Of a DNA stretch of 30,224 bases, positions 24,127-30,224 are shown one piece after another; within the stretch, counting starts at the first letter, position 1; each line of letters starts with the position of its first letter. The stretch comes from an uncultured Prevotella sp. (GTDB lineage: Bacteria; Bacteroidota; Bacteroidia; Bacteroidales; Bacteroidaceae). Below the pieces are notes generated by a model. It worked only from the letters and a program-made list of their open reading frames with translations, was not told where the DNA came from and did no database searches. Where the stretch lies: the NCBI GenBank assembly GCA_900551055.1, contig URUK01000031.1:1-30224 (forward strand), in the 5' to 3' direction. Made by a program: the position numbers and the translations under genes.

Positions 24127-24288
24127 ATGAAGAAGTATGTTTGCGAGACTTGTGGTTATGTATATGACCCTGAAGTAGGAGACCCTGACAACGGCATAGC
24201 TCCCGGAACGGCGTTTGAAGACCTGCCAGAAGACTGGGTATGTCCGCTTTGTGGAGTAGGTAAGGATGATTTTTCTGTTGAGGACTGA
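24127..24288 (+). CDS. Rubredoxin
   Basis: This small protein of 53 residues reads MKKYVCETCGYVYDPEVGDP at the start. It has two CxxC knuckles, C6/C9 and C39/C42 (WVCPLCGVGKDDF), that bind one iron atom. Length and spacing match ordinary rubredoxins of anaerobes, which pass single electrons, often to oxygen- or peroxide-reducing enzymes. An AAAAGGA purine run lies just before the ATG. It follows the GT9 gene by 46 nt, and no partner oxidoreductase is nearby. Confidence 0.97.
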   Translation: MKKYVCETCGYVYDPEVGDPDNGIAPGTAFEDLPEDWVCPLCGVGKDDFSVED

Positions 24289-24457
24289 CTCCTTCCGGAG
24301 TTGAGATAAAAAAGCAGGTGCGGCCCGTGAGGCCGGCCTTGCAGTCTTCAATAGGGTTAGTTTAATTGCGGTTCTGCCGGCTTTGTAGCCGGTGGAGCCG
24401 TTCGTTTTTCATGGGGGTTGCGTTCGGCTGTCAGGCCTTGCGGCGTCCGTCTCCGTC
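24289..24457. other. Intergenic region between convergent rubredoxin and small membrane protein genes
   Basis: I see no gene. Several short GC hairpins occur, including CCGGCT-TTGT-AGCCGG (24377-24392). They may serve as terminators for the two convergent genes. Confidence 0.4.
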
Positions 24458-24634
24458 TTACGTCTTGTCGAATACATAGGCGAAGATGCACGCCAGCACC
24501 ACGATAATGGCTGCTGCATACATTATTACGGTCATTATGGCGGCAATTTTCTTGCGTCTTCTTGAAGCCGCGAGTTTTTTTTGCTTGAACACTTCAGATT
24601 CATCCATTTCGTCGTGGTCTTTTTTCTTTTTCAT
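24458..24634 (-). CDS. Small single-pass membrane protein of unknown function
   Basis: The protein has 58 residues: a charged N-terminus (MKKKKDHDEMDESEVFKQKK), an SRRRKK cluster, then one hydrophobic helix (about 30-55, MTVIMYAAAIIVVLACIFAY) and a short tail. The positive cluster before the helix suggests the N-terminus is cytoplasmic. The frame stays open upstream to an ATG at 24760, which would give 100 residues. The extra part looks non-coding in composition, but a -7 box at 24787-24794 allows either start. I do not recognise a family. Confidence 0.65.
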   Translation of the reverse strand: MKKKKDHDEMDESEVFKQKKLAASRRRKKIAAIMTVIMYAAAIIVVLACIFAYVFDKT

Positions 24635-24786
24635 GTCTGTTCTTAGTTTTTGCTTGGCTGGGCGTAAGCTGTAAGCTGCGTAAATCGTTTTGGGCTTGCG
24701 CCTTGAGCCCGTAATTGTCGTGTGAATTTTCTTGTTTGTGGATGCTTTATGGCAATACATCTTGCCTTTACCGGCATTCCATTATG

Positions 24787-24794
24787 CAAATATA
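24787..24794 (-). promoter_or_regulatory. -7 box for the small membrane protein gene
   Basis: TATATTTG on the minus strand matches TAnnTTTG. It lies about 150 nt before the preferred start and 26 nt before the alternative one. No -33 element is evident. Confidence 0.45.
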
Positions 24795-24917
24795 CGAAAA
24801 AATGCACCGGGATGGGTAATTTTTAACAATGTTTTTATATGTTTTACATATGCGTGACGGCTGCCGGGCGTACTGGTCGTAACTGATAGGCGACAGCCAA
24901 TCAAGTAACCTCTCTTC

Positions 24918-24998
24918 AAAAGGCCGTCTTTTACCTTGTAAAAGGTCACATACCGCACGCTGAAAGGCCGTCTTTTGCAAGCTGAAAGGTGGCATATT
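24918..24998. repeat. Four-unit 22-nt array G
   Basis: Units start at 24918, 24940, 24962 and 24984. The cores are GCCGT, GTCAC (ambiguous), GCCGT and GTGGC, giving the order F F F R. The last unit ends in ATATTGG, the same edge as arrays E and F. It lies between divergent genes. Confidence 0.9.
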
Positions 24999-25017
24999 GG
25001 AAATCAGCTGACAGTCA

Positions 25018-25140
25018 GCCTGTTACGAGCTGTTGCCGCCGGCCTTGCCGGGCGCGGCCGGCGGATGGCGTTGCGGCACTGTCCGCCGGCTGTTGCGGCT
25101 GTAGCCTCTTTGCCGGCTTGCGGCATGCGCGCGGCCTGCC
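25018..25140. other. GC-rich structured stretch upstream of rpoN
   Basis: This is very GC-rich with repeated GCCGGC words. It can form a 9-bp perfect stem CCGCCGGCC/GGCCGGCGG (25036-25044 with 25056-25064). I find no gene in it. It lies between array G and the rpoN promoter and has no evident function. Confidence 0.4.
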
Positions 25141-25185
25141 AGTACATGTTTTTATGCCATGCCGCCGTAAAAATATTCATTATTC

Positions 25186-25219
25186 CTTGTGCGCCATTCA
25201 TGGAAAAATATTAATTTTG
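25186..25219 (+). promoter_or_regulatory. Promoter of rpoN, 7 nt from the start codon
   Basis: CTTG (25186-25189), 22 bp, then TAATTTTG (25212-25219). The ATG at 25227 follows after 7 nt, implying a leader of a few bases at most. The -33 match is weak. Confidence 0.5.
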
Positions 25220-25226
25220 CACCGTT

Positions 25227-26735
25227 ATGGCACAGAAACTCATACAGGCGCAGGTGCAGAAACAGGTACAGGTGCAGCGGCTTACCCAGCAGCAGATGCT
25301 CGTGGTGAAGCTGCTGGAGATGCCCTTGACCGAGTTTGAGCAGAACGTCACCGCCGAGCTTGACGACAATCCCGCCCTCGAAAGCCGCGAGCCGGATGCC
25401 GACAACGTGCATGACGGCGTGGAAGACGGCGGCGGAGAGGCTGACGACAGCGGCGACTTCGACGCCGAGAAGGAGCGTGAGGAGCGCGAGTCGGCACTTG
25501 ACGAGGCCCTGTCGGGCTTCGGCATGGACGACGAGATGCCCGAACCCACCGTGCAGCAGGCCGCCGACAGGCAGACTGCCGACTATGAGGAGATGACCTA
25601 CGGCGACACCGTGTCGTTCTATGACAGGCTGAAAGAGCAGATGGTTGACGTTGACCTTACCCCAAGGCAGCGCGAAATCATGGAGTATCTCATAGGCTCT
25701 TTGGACGACGACGGGCTGCTCCGCAAGGACGCAGGCACGCTGAGCGACGAGCTGGCGGTGTATCATGGCATTGACGCCGACGAGCATGAGATAGAGGATG
25801 TGCTGCATACGCTGCAGACGTTCGACCCCGCCGGAGTGGGCGCACGCAGTCTCCGCGAGTGCCTGCTGCTGCAGATAGGGCGCAGGCCGGACTCTCCGAT
25901 GAGGCAGAAGATGGAGAGCGTAATCTCCAGATGCTACGACGAGTTCATGAACAAGCGGTGGGACAAGATTTCGGCGCAGCTCGGCTTCGACGCGGATACG
26001 GCCTCGGCCGTGCACGCCGAACTGCTGAAGCTCAATCCGAAGCCCGGCTCCGCGCTCGGCGAGACCGAGGGAATGGGCGCTCGGCAGATAACCCCCGACT
26101 TCATAGTCGACACCGCCGACGACGGGACGGTGACCTTCACAATCAACGGAGGCAACGTGCCCGAGCTGTATGTGTCGCCGTCGTTCGCCGACATGGTGAA
26201 GGATTACCAGCAGAACAAGCGCAACATGGGCCGCCGCGAGAAAGAAGCCTTGCTCTATGCGAAGGAGAAGGTGGAGCGCGCACGCGGCTTCATAGACGCC
26301 GTGAAGCAGCGCCGCCACACGCTGTACGTCACGATGAAGGCCATCATCGACATCCAGAAACGCTACTTCCAGGACGGCGACGAGAGCGACCTGAAGCCCA
26401 TGATACTCAAGGATGTGGCCGAACGTGCCGGGCTTGACATATCCACCGTGTCGCGCGTAAGCAACATGAAGTACGCCCAGACGCGGTGGGGCACGTTCCG
26501 TTTGCGCCACTTCTTCAGCGATAGCGTAAAGACCGAAGGCGGCGAAGAGATGTCGACGCGCCGCGTGAAGGCCGCCCTGAAGGACATAATCGACAAGGAA
26601 GACAAGTCCGCTCCGTTGAGCGACGACGCTATAAAAGGCATGATGGCCGAGGCCGGTTACCCCGTGGCGAGGCGCACCATAGCCAAATACCGTGAACAGA
26701 TGGGCATTCCCGTTGCCCGGCTTAGGAAAAGATGA
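25227..26735 (+). CDS. rpoN: RNA polymerase sigma-54 factor
   Basis: At 502 residues it has the three regions of sigma-54. There is a Gln-rich activator-responsive region I (about 1-50, QKQVQVQRLTQQQMLVVKLL), an acidic linker (about 55-115), and the core-binding and DNA-binding regions. The last part contains the helix-turn-helix (DISTVSRVSNMKYAQTRWG) and the RpoN box ARRTIAKYRE (481-490), which reads the -24 promoter element. It directs RNA polymerase to -24/-12 promoters that need an AAA+ activator; no such activator gene is in this window. It starts the rpoN-PAP2-purE-(ispG) group, and the next gene overlaps its end by 4 nt. Confidence 0.97.
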   Translation: MAQKLIQAQVQKQVQVQRLTQQQMLVVKLLEMPLTEFEQNVTAELDDNPALESREPDADNVHDGVEDGGGEADDSGDFDAEKEREERESALDEALSGFGMDDEMPEPTVQQAADRQTADYEEMTYGDTVSFYDRLKEQMVDVDLTPRQREIMEYLIGSLDDDGLLRKDAGTLSDELAVYHGIDADEHEIEDVLHTLQTFDPAGVGARSLRECLLLQIGRRPDSPMRQKMESVISRCYDEFMNKRWDKISAQLGFDADTASAVHAELLKLNPKPGSALGETEGMGARQITPDFIVDTADDGTVTFTINGGNVPELYVSPSFADMVKDYQQNKRNMGRREKEALLYAKEKVERARGFIDAVKQRRHTLYVTMKAIIDIQKRYFQDGDESDLKPMILKDVAERAGLDISTVSRVSNMKYAQTRWGTFRLRHFFSDSVKTEGGEEMSTRRVKAALKDIIDKEDKSAPLSDDAIKGMMAEAGYPVARRTIAKYREQMGIPVARLRKR

Positions 26736-27349
26736 GAGAGAAGCATATAATCTTTGCGGCCAAGGCTCTTAGCGTAGTATTCACCCCCTTCTACCTTCCG
26801 CTCGTGGGGCTGGCCGTACTTCTTACAATGACATACCTCAGCTTGTTACCGTGGGCGTACAAGCTGTTCCTCATAGTGACGTTCTGGGTGTTCACGATAG
26901 CCCTGCCGTCGCTGCTAATACGCCTTTACCGGCGTTACCAGGGATGGCCGCCTTTCATGGTAGCGAGCAAGGAGCGCCGCGTAATACCGTATGTAATCTC
27001 AATCGTTTCTTACCTGTTGTGCTATTACATCATGGCCTACGTCCATGTGCCTCACTTCATGGGCAGCATCCTTATGGCCGCTTTGGTAATACAGGTGGTG
27101 TGCGCCATAGTCAACCTTTTTATAAAGGTGTCAACCCACATGGCCGCAATCGGCGGCGTGGCGGGCGCGCTCATGGCCTTCGCCGCCATCTTCGGGTTCA
27201 ATCCCGTGTGGTGGCTCTGCGTCGTGTTTGTGCTTGCCGGACTGGTGGGAACAAGCCGCATGATACTTCGCCAGCATTCACTTCACGAGATAACGCTCGG
27301 CTTCCTCGTCGGCGTAGCGTGCGCTTTCGTGTCGGTGTTGGTGCTTTGA
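26732..27349 (+). CDS. PAP2-like integral membrane protein
   Basis: The protein has 205 residues and about six membrane helices. Its layout matches the type-2 phosphatidic acid phosphatase (PAP2) superfamily, with degenerate motifs: SKERRVIPY (79-87) where the K...RP motif is expected, STHMAAIGG (134-142) for the SGH motif, and SRMILRQHSLHE (175-186) for SRxxxxxHxxxD. The final Asp is Glu here, and T135 replaces Gly before His. It may hydrolyse a lipid phosphate such as undecaprenyl or phosphatidyl-glycerol phosphate, or may have changed function. It overlaps rpoN by four bases (ATGA), so the genes are translationally coupled. purE follows after 29 nt. Confidence 0.75.
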   Translation: MREKHIIFAAKALSVVFTPFYLPLVGLAVLLTMTYLSLLPWAYKLFLIVTFWVFTIALPSLLIRLYRRYQGWPPFMVASKERRVIPYVISIVSYLLCYYIMAYVHVPHFMGSILMAALVIQVVCAIVNLFIKVSTHMAAIGGVAGALMAFAAIFGFNPVWWLCVVFVLAGLVGTSRMILRQHSLHEITLGFLVGVACAFVSVLVL

Positions 27350-27378
27350 CCGCTGCAACAATCTAAAAACAATATATT

Positions 27379-27885
27379 ATGACACCATTAGTTAGCATCA
27401 TTATGGGCAGCACAAGCGACCTGCCCGTAATGGAAAAAGCCTGCAAGTTCTTGGACGACATGCACATTCCGTTCGAGGTCAACGCCCTGTCCGCCCACCG
27501 CACGCCCGACGCAGTGGAGCAGTTCGCAAAGCAGGCGAAGCCTCGCGGCATACGTGTGATAATCGCCGGGGCAGGCATGGCTGCCGCGTTGCCGGGCGTT
27601 ATAGCCGCATCGACGACGCTGCCGGTCATCGGAGTGCCCATCAAAGGCATGCTCGACGGACTTGACGCGATGCTTAGCATCATACAGATGCCACCCGGAA
27701 TACCCGTGGCAACTGTCGGAGTGAACGGCGCAATGAACGCGGCCATACTGGCGACGGAGATGCTTGCCCTGTCCGACGACGGCATTGCGGCGCGCCTTGC
27801 CGACTATAAGGCCGGTCTTGGAGCCAAAATCGAGAAGGCCAACAAGGAGCTGGCAGAGGTCAAGTATGAGTATAAAACCAATTAA
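27379..27885 (+). CDS. purE: N5-carboxyaminoimidazole ribonucleotide mutase
   Basis: This 168-residue protein is a class I PurE, which moves the carboxyl group of N5-CAIR to carbon to form CAIR in purine synthesis. The phosphate-binding motif MGSTSDLPVM (9-18), the catalytic His40 in SAHRTPD and the GAGMAAALPGV loop are all present. The class uses N5-CAIR made by PurK; no purK is nearby. It lies 29 nt after the PAP2-like gene and before IR6 and ispG. Confidence 0.96.
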   Translation: MTPLVSIIMGSTSDLPVMEKACKFLDDMHIPFEVNALSAHRTPDAVEQFAKQAKPRGIRVIIAGAGMAAALPGVIAASTTLPVIGVPIKGMLDGLDAMLSIIQMPPGIPVATVGVNGAMNAAILATEMLALSDDGIAARLADYKAGLGAKIEKANKELAEVKYEYKTN

Positions 27886-27891
27886 AGTTTG

Positions 27892-28038
27892 GTAGTTAAA
27901 GGAGTTAGTGTAGTTAAAGGAGTTAAAGCCAAATGCTTTGTTTATGTGGGCATAAGATGAATGCAGCCTGCAAGGCATTTGGCTTTAACTTCTTAGCGAA
28001 CGCAGTGAGCGGTAACTCCTTTAACTTCTTTAACTTCT
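27892..28038. repeat. Inverted repeat IR6
   Basis: The core arms (27921-27936 and 27975-27990) are perfect for 16 bp, and outer GTTAAAGGAGTTA words also pair (about 27894-27907 with 28013-28026). The right side carries an extra GC-rich module (about 27992-28014) absent from the left. That module resembles the centre of the IR4 right arm. It lies between purE and ispG. Confidence 0.8.
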
Positions 28039-28059
28039 GAAAAATACAAACAAAAGCCT

Positions 28060-29907
28060 ATGGACTTATTCAACTACCGCCGCCGCGAGGCTTCCGAGGT
28101 TCAGGTTGGCGGCACGCCGATGGGCGGCGAGTGGCCGATACGCATACAGTCGATGACTACAACGCCTACTGTCGACACCGAGGCGAGCGTGGCGCAGGCC
28201 GAAAGGATAATCAAGGCGGGCGGTGAATACGTGCGCCTGACGACACAGGGCGTGCGCGAGGCCGAGAACCTGAAGAACATCAACGCGCGTCTGAGGGCCG
28301 ACGGGTACATGACTCCGCTCGTGGCCGACGTCCACTTCAACCCCCATGTGGCCGAAGTGGCCGCGCTGTATGCCGAGAAAGTGCGCATAAACCCCGGCAA
28401 CTACGTTGACCCGGCGCGCACGTTCAAGCATCTGGAATACACCGACGAGGAGTATGCCGCAGAGCTGAAGAAAATCGAGGAGCGCTTTGTCCCCCTGCTG
28501 AATATATGCAAAGAGAACCACACCGCCCTGCGCATAGGCGTCAACCACGGCTCGCTGTCCGACCGCATCATGTCGCGTTACGGCGACACTCCCGAAGGAA
28601 TAGTGGAGAGCTGCATGGAGTTTCTGCGCATTTGCAGGCGCGAACGGTTTGACGACGTTGTCATTTCAATCAAGGCCAGCAACACGGTCGTGATGGTTCG
28701 CTCCGTCCGTCTGCTCGTAAGCGAGATGGAACGCGAGGGCATGAGCTATCCACTTCACCTCGGAGTGACCGAGGCCGGGGAGGGCGAAGACGGCCGTATA
28801 AAGAGCGCGGTTGGCATCGGTGCGCTGCTGGCCGACGGCATAGGCGACACCGTGCGCGTGTCGCTTAGCGAGGAACCGGAGGAAGAAATACCCGTTGCGC
28901 GCCACCTTGTTGACTACATCACGCGCCGCGCCGGACACACGCCGATACCCGGCACGGAGGCTCCGGGCTTCGACTGGCTGCGCCCCGAGCGGCGGAATAC
29001 CGTCGCGGTGGGCAACATCGGCGGCGGAAACGTGCCCGTGGTGATAGCCTCGATGCTTGAAGGCGGCGACCCTTCGCGGCTGAACGCAGGCGACGGCATC
29101 GTGCCCGACTATGTGTACACCGGCCAGCAGCTGCCCGGAAAGCGTATGGAGGGGCAGCGTTACATCGTTGATTTCGGCGTGTACGCCGCGCTCGACGACA
29201 CCAAGGACGTATATCCCATCTTTCCATATAACGCCGTGCCGCTTATCGCGCAGGTCAAGGCCGACGTCAAGTTCCTTGTCCTGCCTTACGGCGTAGCCGC
29301 CGACGAATACATACCTTGCCTCAAGGCACACCCCGAGGTGGTGGTTGTCAGCATGTCGAACCATCAGAACCGCCTTGGCGAGCAGCGTGCGCTGCTGCAT
29401 GAGATGATGTTCGCAGGTGTGACGAACCCAGTCGTTTTCTGCCAGATGTACCGCCACGCGCAGGCGGAGAAGGGCGACTTCCAGCTTGAGGCGGCAGCCG
29501 ACATGGGCGCGCTGATGTTCGACGGGCTTACCGACGGCCTATGGCTGATGAACGACGGCACGCTTGCGCCCGGCGACATCACGGCTACAGCCTTCGGCAT
29601 ACTTCAGGCGGCGCGCCTGCGGACGTCGAAGACCGAGTACATAAGCTGTCCCGGTTGCGGCCGCACTTTGTACGACCTGCGTTCCACCATAGCGCGTATC
29701 AAGGAGGCGACGAAGGACTTGAAGGGGCTGAAAATAGGCATCATGGGCTGCATTGTCAACGGTCCGGGCGAGATGGCCGACGCCGATTACGGCTACGTAG
29801 GCGCAGGCCGTGGCCGCATTTCGCTGTACAAGGGCAAGCAGTGCGTGGAGAAAAACATACCCGAAGAGGAAGCCGTGGAGCGTCTGTTGAGGCTCATAAG
29901 AAGTTAA
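28060..29907 (+). CDS. ispG: (E)-4-hydroxy-3-methylbut-2-enyl-diphosphate synthase, long form
   Basis: At 615 residues this is the large three-domain IspG (GcpE) of Bacteroidota, chlamydiae and plants. Smaller forms have about 370 residues. It makes HMBPP, the penultimate intermediate of the MEP isoprenoid pathway. The N-terminal TIM barrel begins IRIQSMTTTPTVDTEASVAQ. An inserted domain spans roughly residues 260-510. The C-terminal iron-sulfur domain holds the three cluster cysteines C530 and C533 (SCPGCGR) and C564 (MGCIVNGPGE), with E571 as the fourth ligand seen in the family. The ATG is preceded by IR6, and no separate promoter is obvious. The stop codon lies in the left arm of IR7. Confidence 0.97.
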   Translation: MDLFNYRRREASEVQVGGTPMGGEWPIRIQSMTTTPTVDTEASVAQAERIIKAGGEYVRLTTQGVREAENLKNINARLRADGYMTPLVADVHFNPHVAEVAALYAEKVRINPGNYVDPARTFKHLEYTDEEYAAELKKIEERFVPLLNICKENHTALRIGVNHGSLSDRIMSRYGDTPEGIVESCMEFLRICRRERFDDVVISIKASNTVVMVRSVRLLVSEMEREGMSYPLHLGVTEAGEGEDGRIKSAVGIGALLADGIGDTVRVSLSEEPEEEIPVARHLVDYITRRAGHTPIPGTEAPGFDWLRPERRNTVAVGNIGGGNVPVVIASMLEGGDPSRLNAGDGIVPDYVYTGQQLPGKRMEGQRYIVDFGVYAALDDTKDVYPIFPYNAVPLIAQVKADVKFLVLPYGVAADEYIPCLKAHPEVVVVSMSNHQNRLGEQRALLHEMMFAGVTNPVVFCQMYRHAQAEKGDFQLEAAADMGALMFDGLTDGLWLMNDGTLAPGDITATAFGILQAARLRTSKTEYISCPGCGRTLYDLRSTIARIKEATKDLKGLKIGIMGCIVNGPGEMADADYGYVGAGRGRISLYKGKQCVEKNIPEEEAVERLLRLIRS

Positions 29908-30005
29908 GAGTTAAGAATTAAGAGTTAAGAAAAATACCGTTGCTGGCAAGTTTCATGTACAATCGGCAATGGTATTTTTCTTAACTCTTAATTCTTAACT
30001 CTTAA
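29904..30005. repeat. Inverted repeat IR7, 35-bp perfect arms
   Basis: The arms 29904-29938 and 29971-30005 are perfectly complementary, made of TTAAGAGTTAAGAATTAAG words. The spacer is 32 nt. The left arm contains the ispG stop codon (29905-29907). It could act as a terminator or 3' stabiliser. Confidence 0.92.
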
Positions 30006-30037
30006 TTATGCCGCGGCATTGATTTTCAACGACTTAC

Positions 30038-30118
30038 AAAAGGCCGTCTTTTGCATTGCGAAAGATGGCCTTTTAGCGTGTAAAAGGTGGCCTTTTGCAG
30101 TGTAAAAGGCCATCAATT
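30038..30118. repeat. Four-unit 22-nt array H
   Basis: Units start at 30038, 30060, 30082 and 30104. The cores are GCCGT, ATGGC, GTGGC and GCCAT, giving the order F R R F. The last unit has a degenerate arm (CAATTGG), mirroring the first unit of array A. The rest of the region to 30198 shows no gene. Confidence 0.9.
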
Positions 30119-30198
30119 GGGTTCATTTGCAAATCTGTTGGATGCTTTTTACCCTATTTTTAGTAAATTATCGTTTTCAAGTGAGGCACTCGGTAATC

Positions 30199-30224
30199 GT
30201 CATTCCGCGCTCCGACGCGGAATC
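30199..30224. repeat. Short palindromic repeat, right copy
   Basis: This is the exact reverse complement of 5-30. It may continue beyond the window end. Confidence 0.8.

Noticed and set aside
24635..24760. N-terminal extension of the small membrane protein (100-residue form)
   Set aside because: The extra 42 residues look like translated non-coding sequence, and MKKKKDHDEM is a natural start. I keep it as an alternative because a -7 box lies before 24760.
25152..26510. 452-residue open frame antisense to rpoN
   Set aside because: It lies opposite an unmistakable sigma-54 gene. It is Val/His/Leu-rich with no domain, typical of a frame shadow.
171..30118. 22-nt arrays as CRISPR
   Set aside because: The repeats are about 15 bp with 7-nt gaps. 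There are only four units, no unique spacers of 26 nt or more, and no cas genes.

Overview
The window comes from a Bacteroidales chromosome, most likely a GC-rich member of the Prevotellaceae. The evidence is a fused SecDF, a long-form IspG, lipoprotein glycoside hydrolases, a GT9/Wzx envelope gene set, and promoters of the Bacteroidota type (TTTG, about 20 bp, then TAnnTTTG) in place of -35/-10 boxes. The genus is inferred from general resemblance. I support 22 protein genes. I see no tRNA, rRNA, CRISPR array, transposase or prophage.

Layout: an HU-type DNA-binding gene (minus); rhomboid protease, EEP-family phosphoesterase and secDF (plus); a Wzx-like flippase (minus); a TPR-containing histidine kinase and a LuxR-type response regulator (plus); a GH92-GH3 glycosidase operon (minus); a papain-fold lipoprotein and a HAD phosphatase (plus); an acpP-fabF-rnc operon and pdxB (minus); a GT9 glycosyltransferase and rubredoxin (plus); a small membrane protein (minus); then rpoN, a PAP2-like membrane protein, purE and ispG (plus). 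Most are core genes for membranes and envelope, cofactors, isoprenoids, purines and secretion. The GH92-GH3 pair and the two-component pair are more accessory in character.

The unusual content is intergenic. (1) Eight arrays, one per roughly 4 kb, each hold exactly four units of an imperfect palindrome AAAAG-N5-CTTTT at an exact 22-nt period. By the orientation of the core they fall into only two architectures. All lie at transcription-unit boundaries. (2) A second family of long inverted repeats, with arms of up to 59 perfect bp built from GAGTTAA- or GAATTA-like words, lies mainly between or just after co-directional genes, and three of them contain the upstream gene's stop codon. (3) Two inverted copies of a composite element of about 468 bp, with G-quadruplex-like modules and one 22-nt array each, flank acpP-fabF-rnc and could allow that operon to invert. 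(4) The first codons of rnc form a hairpin with a GCAA tetraloop, a candidate self-cleavage site. (5) Several genes have the -7 box only 5-7 nt before the start codon, implying leaderless or nearly leaderless mRNAs. (6) The two window ends carry the same 26-bp palindromic repeat in opposite orientation.
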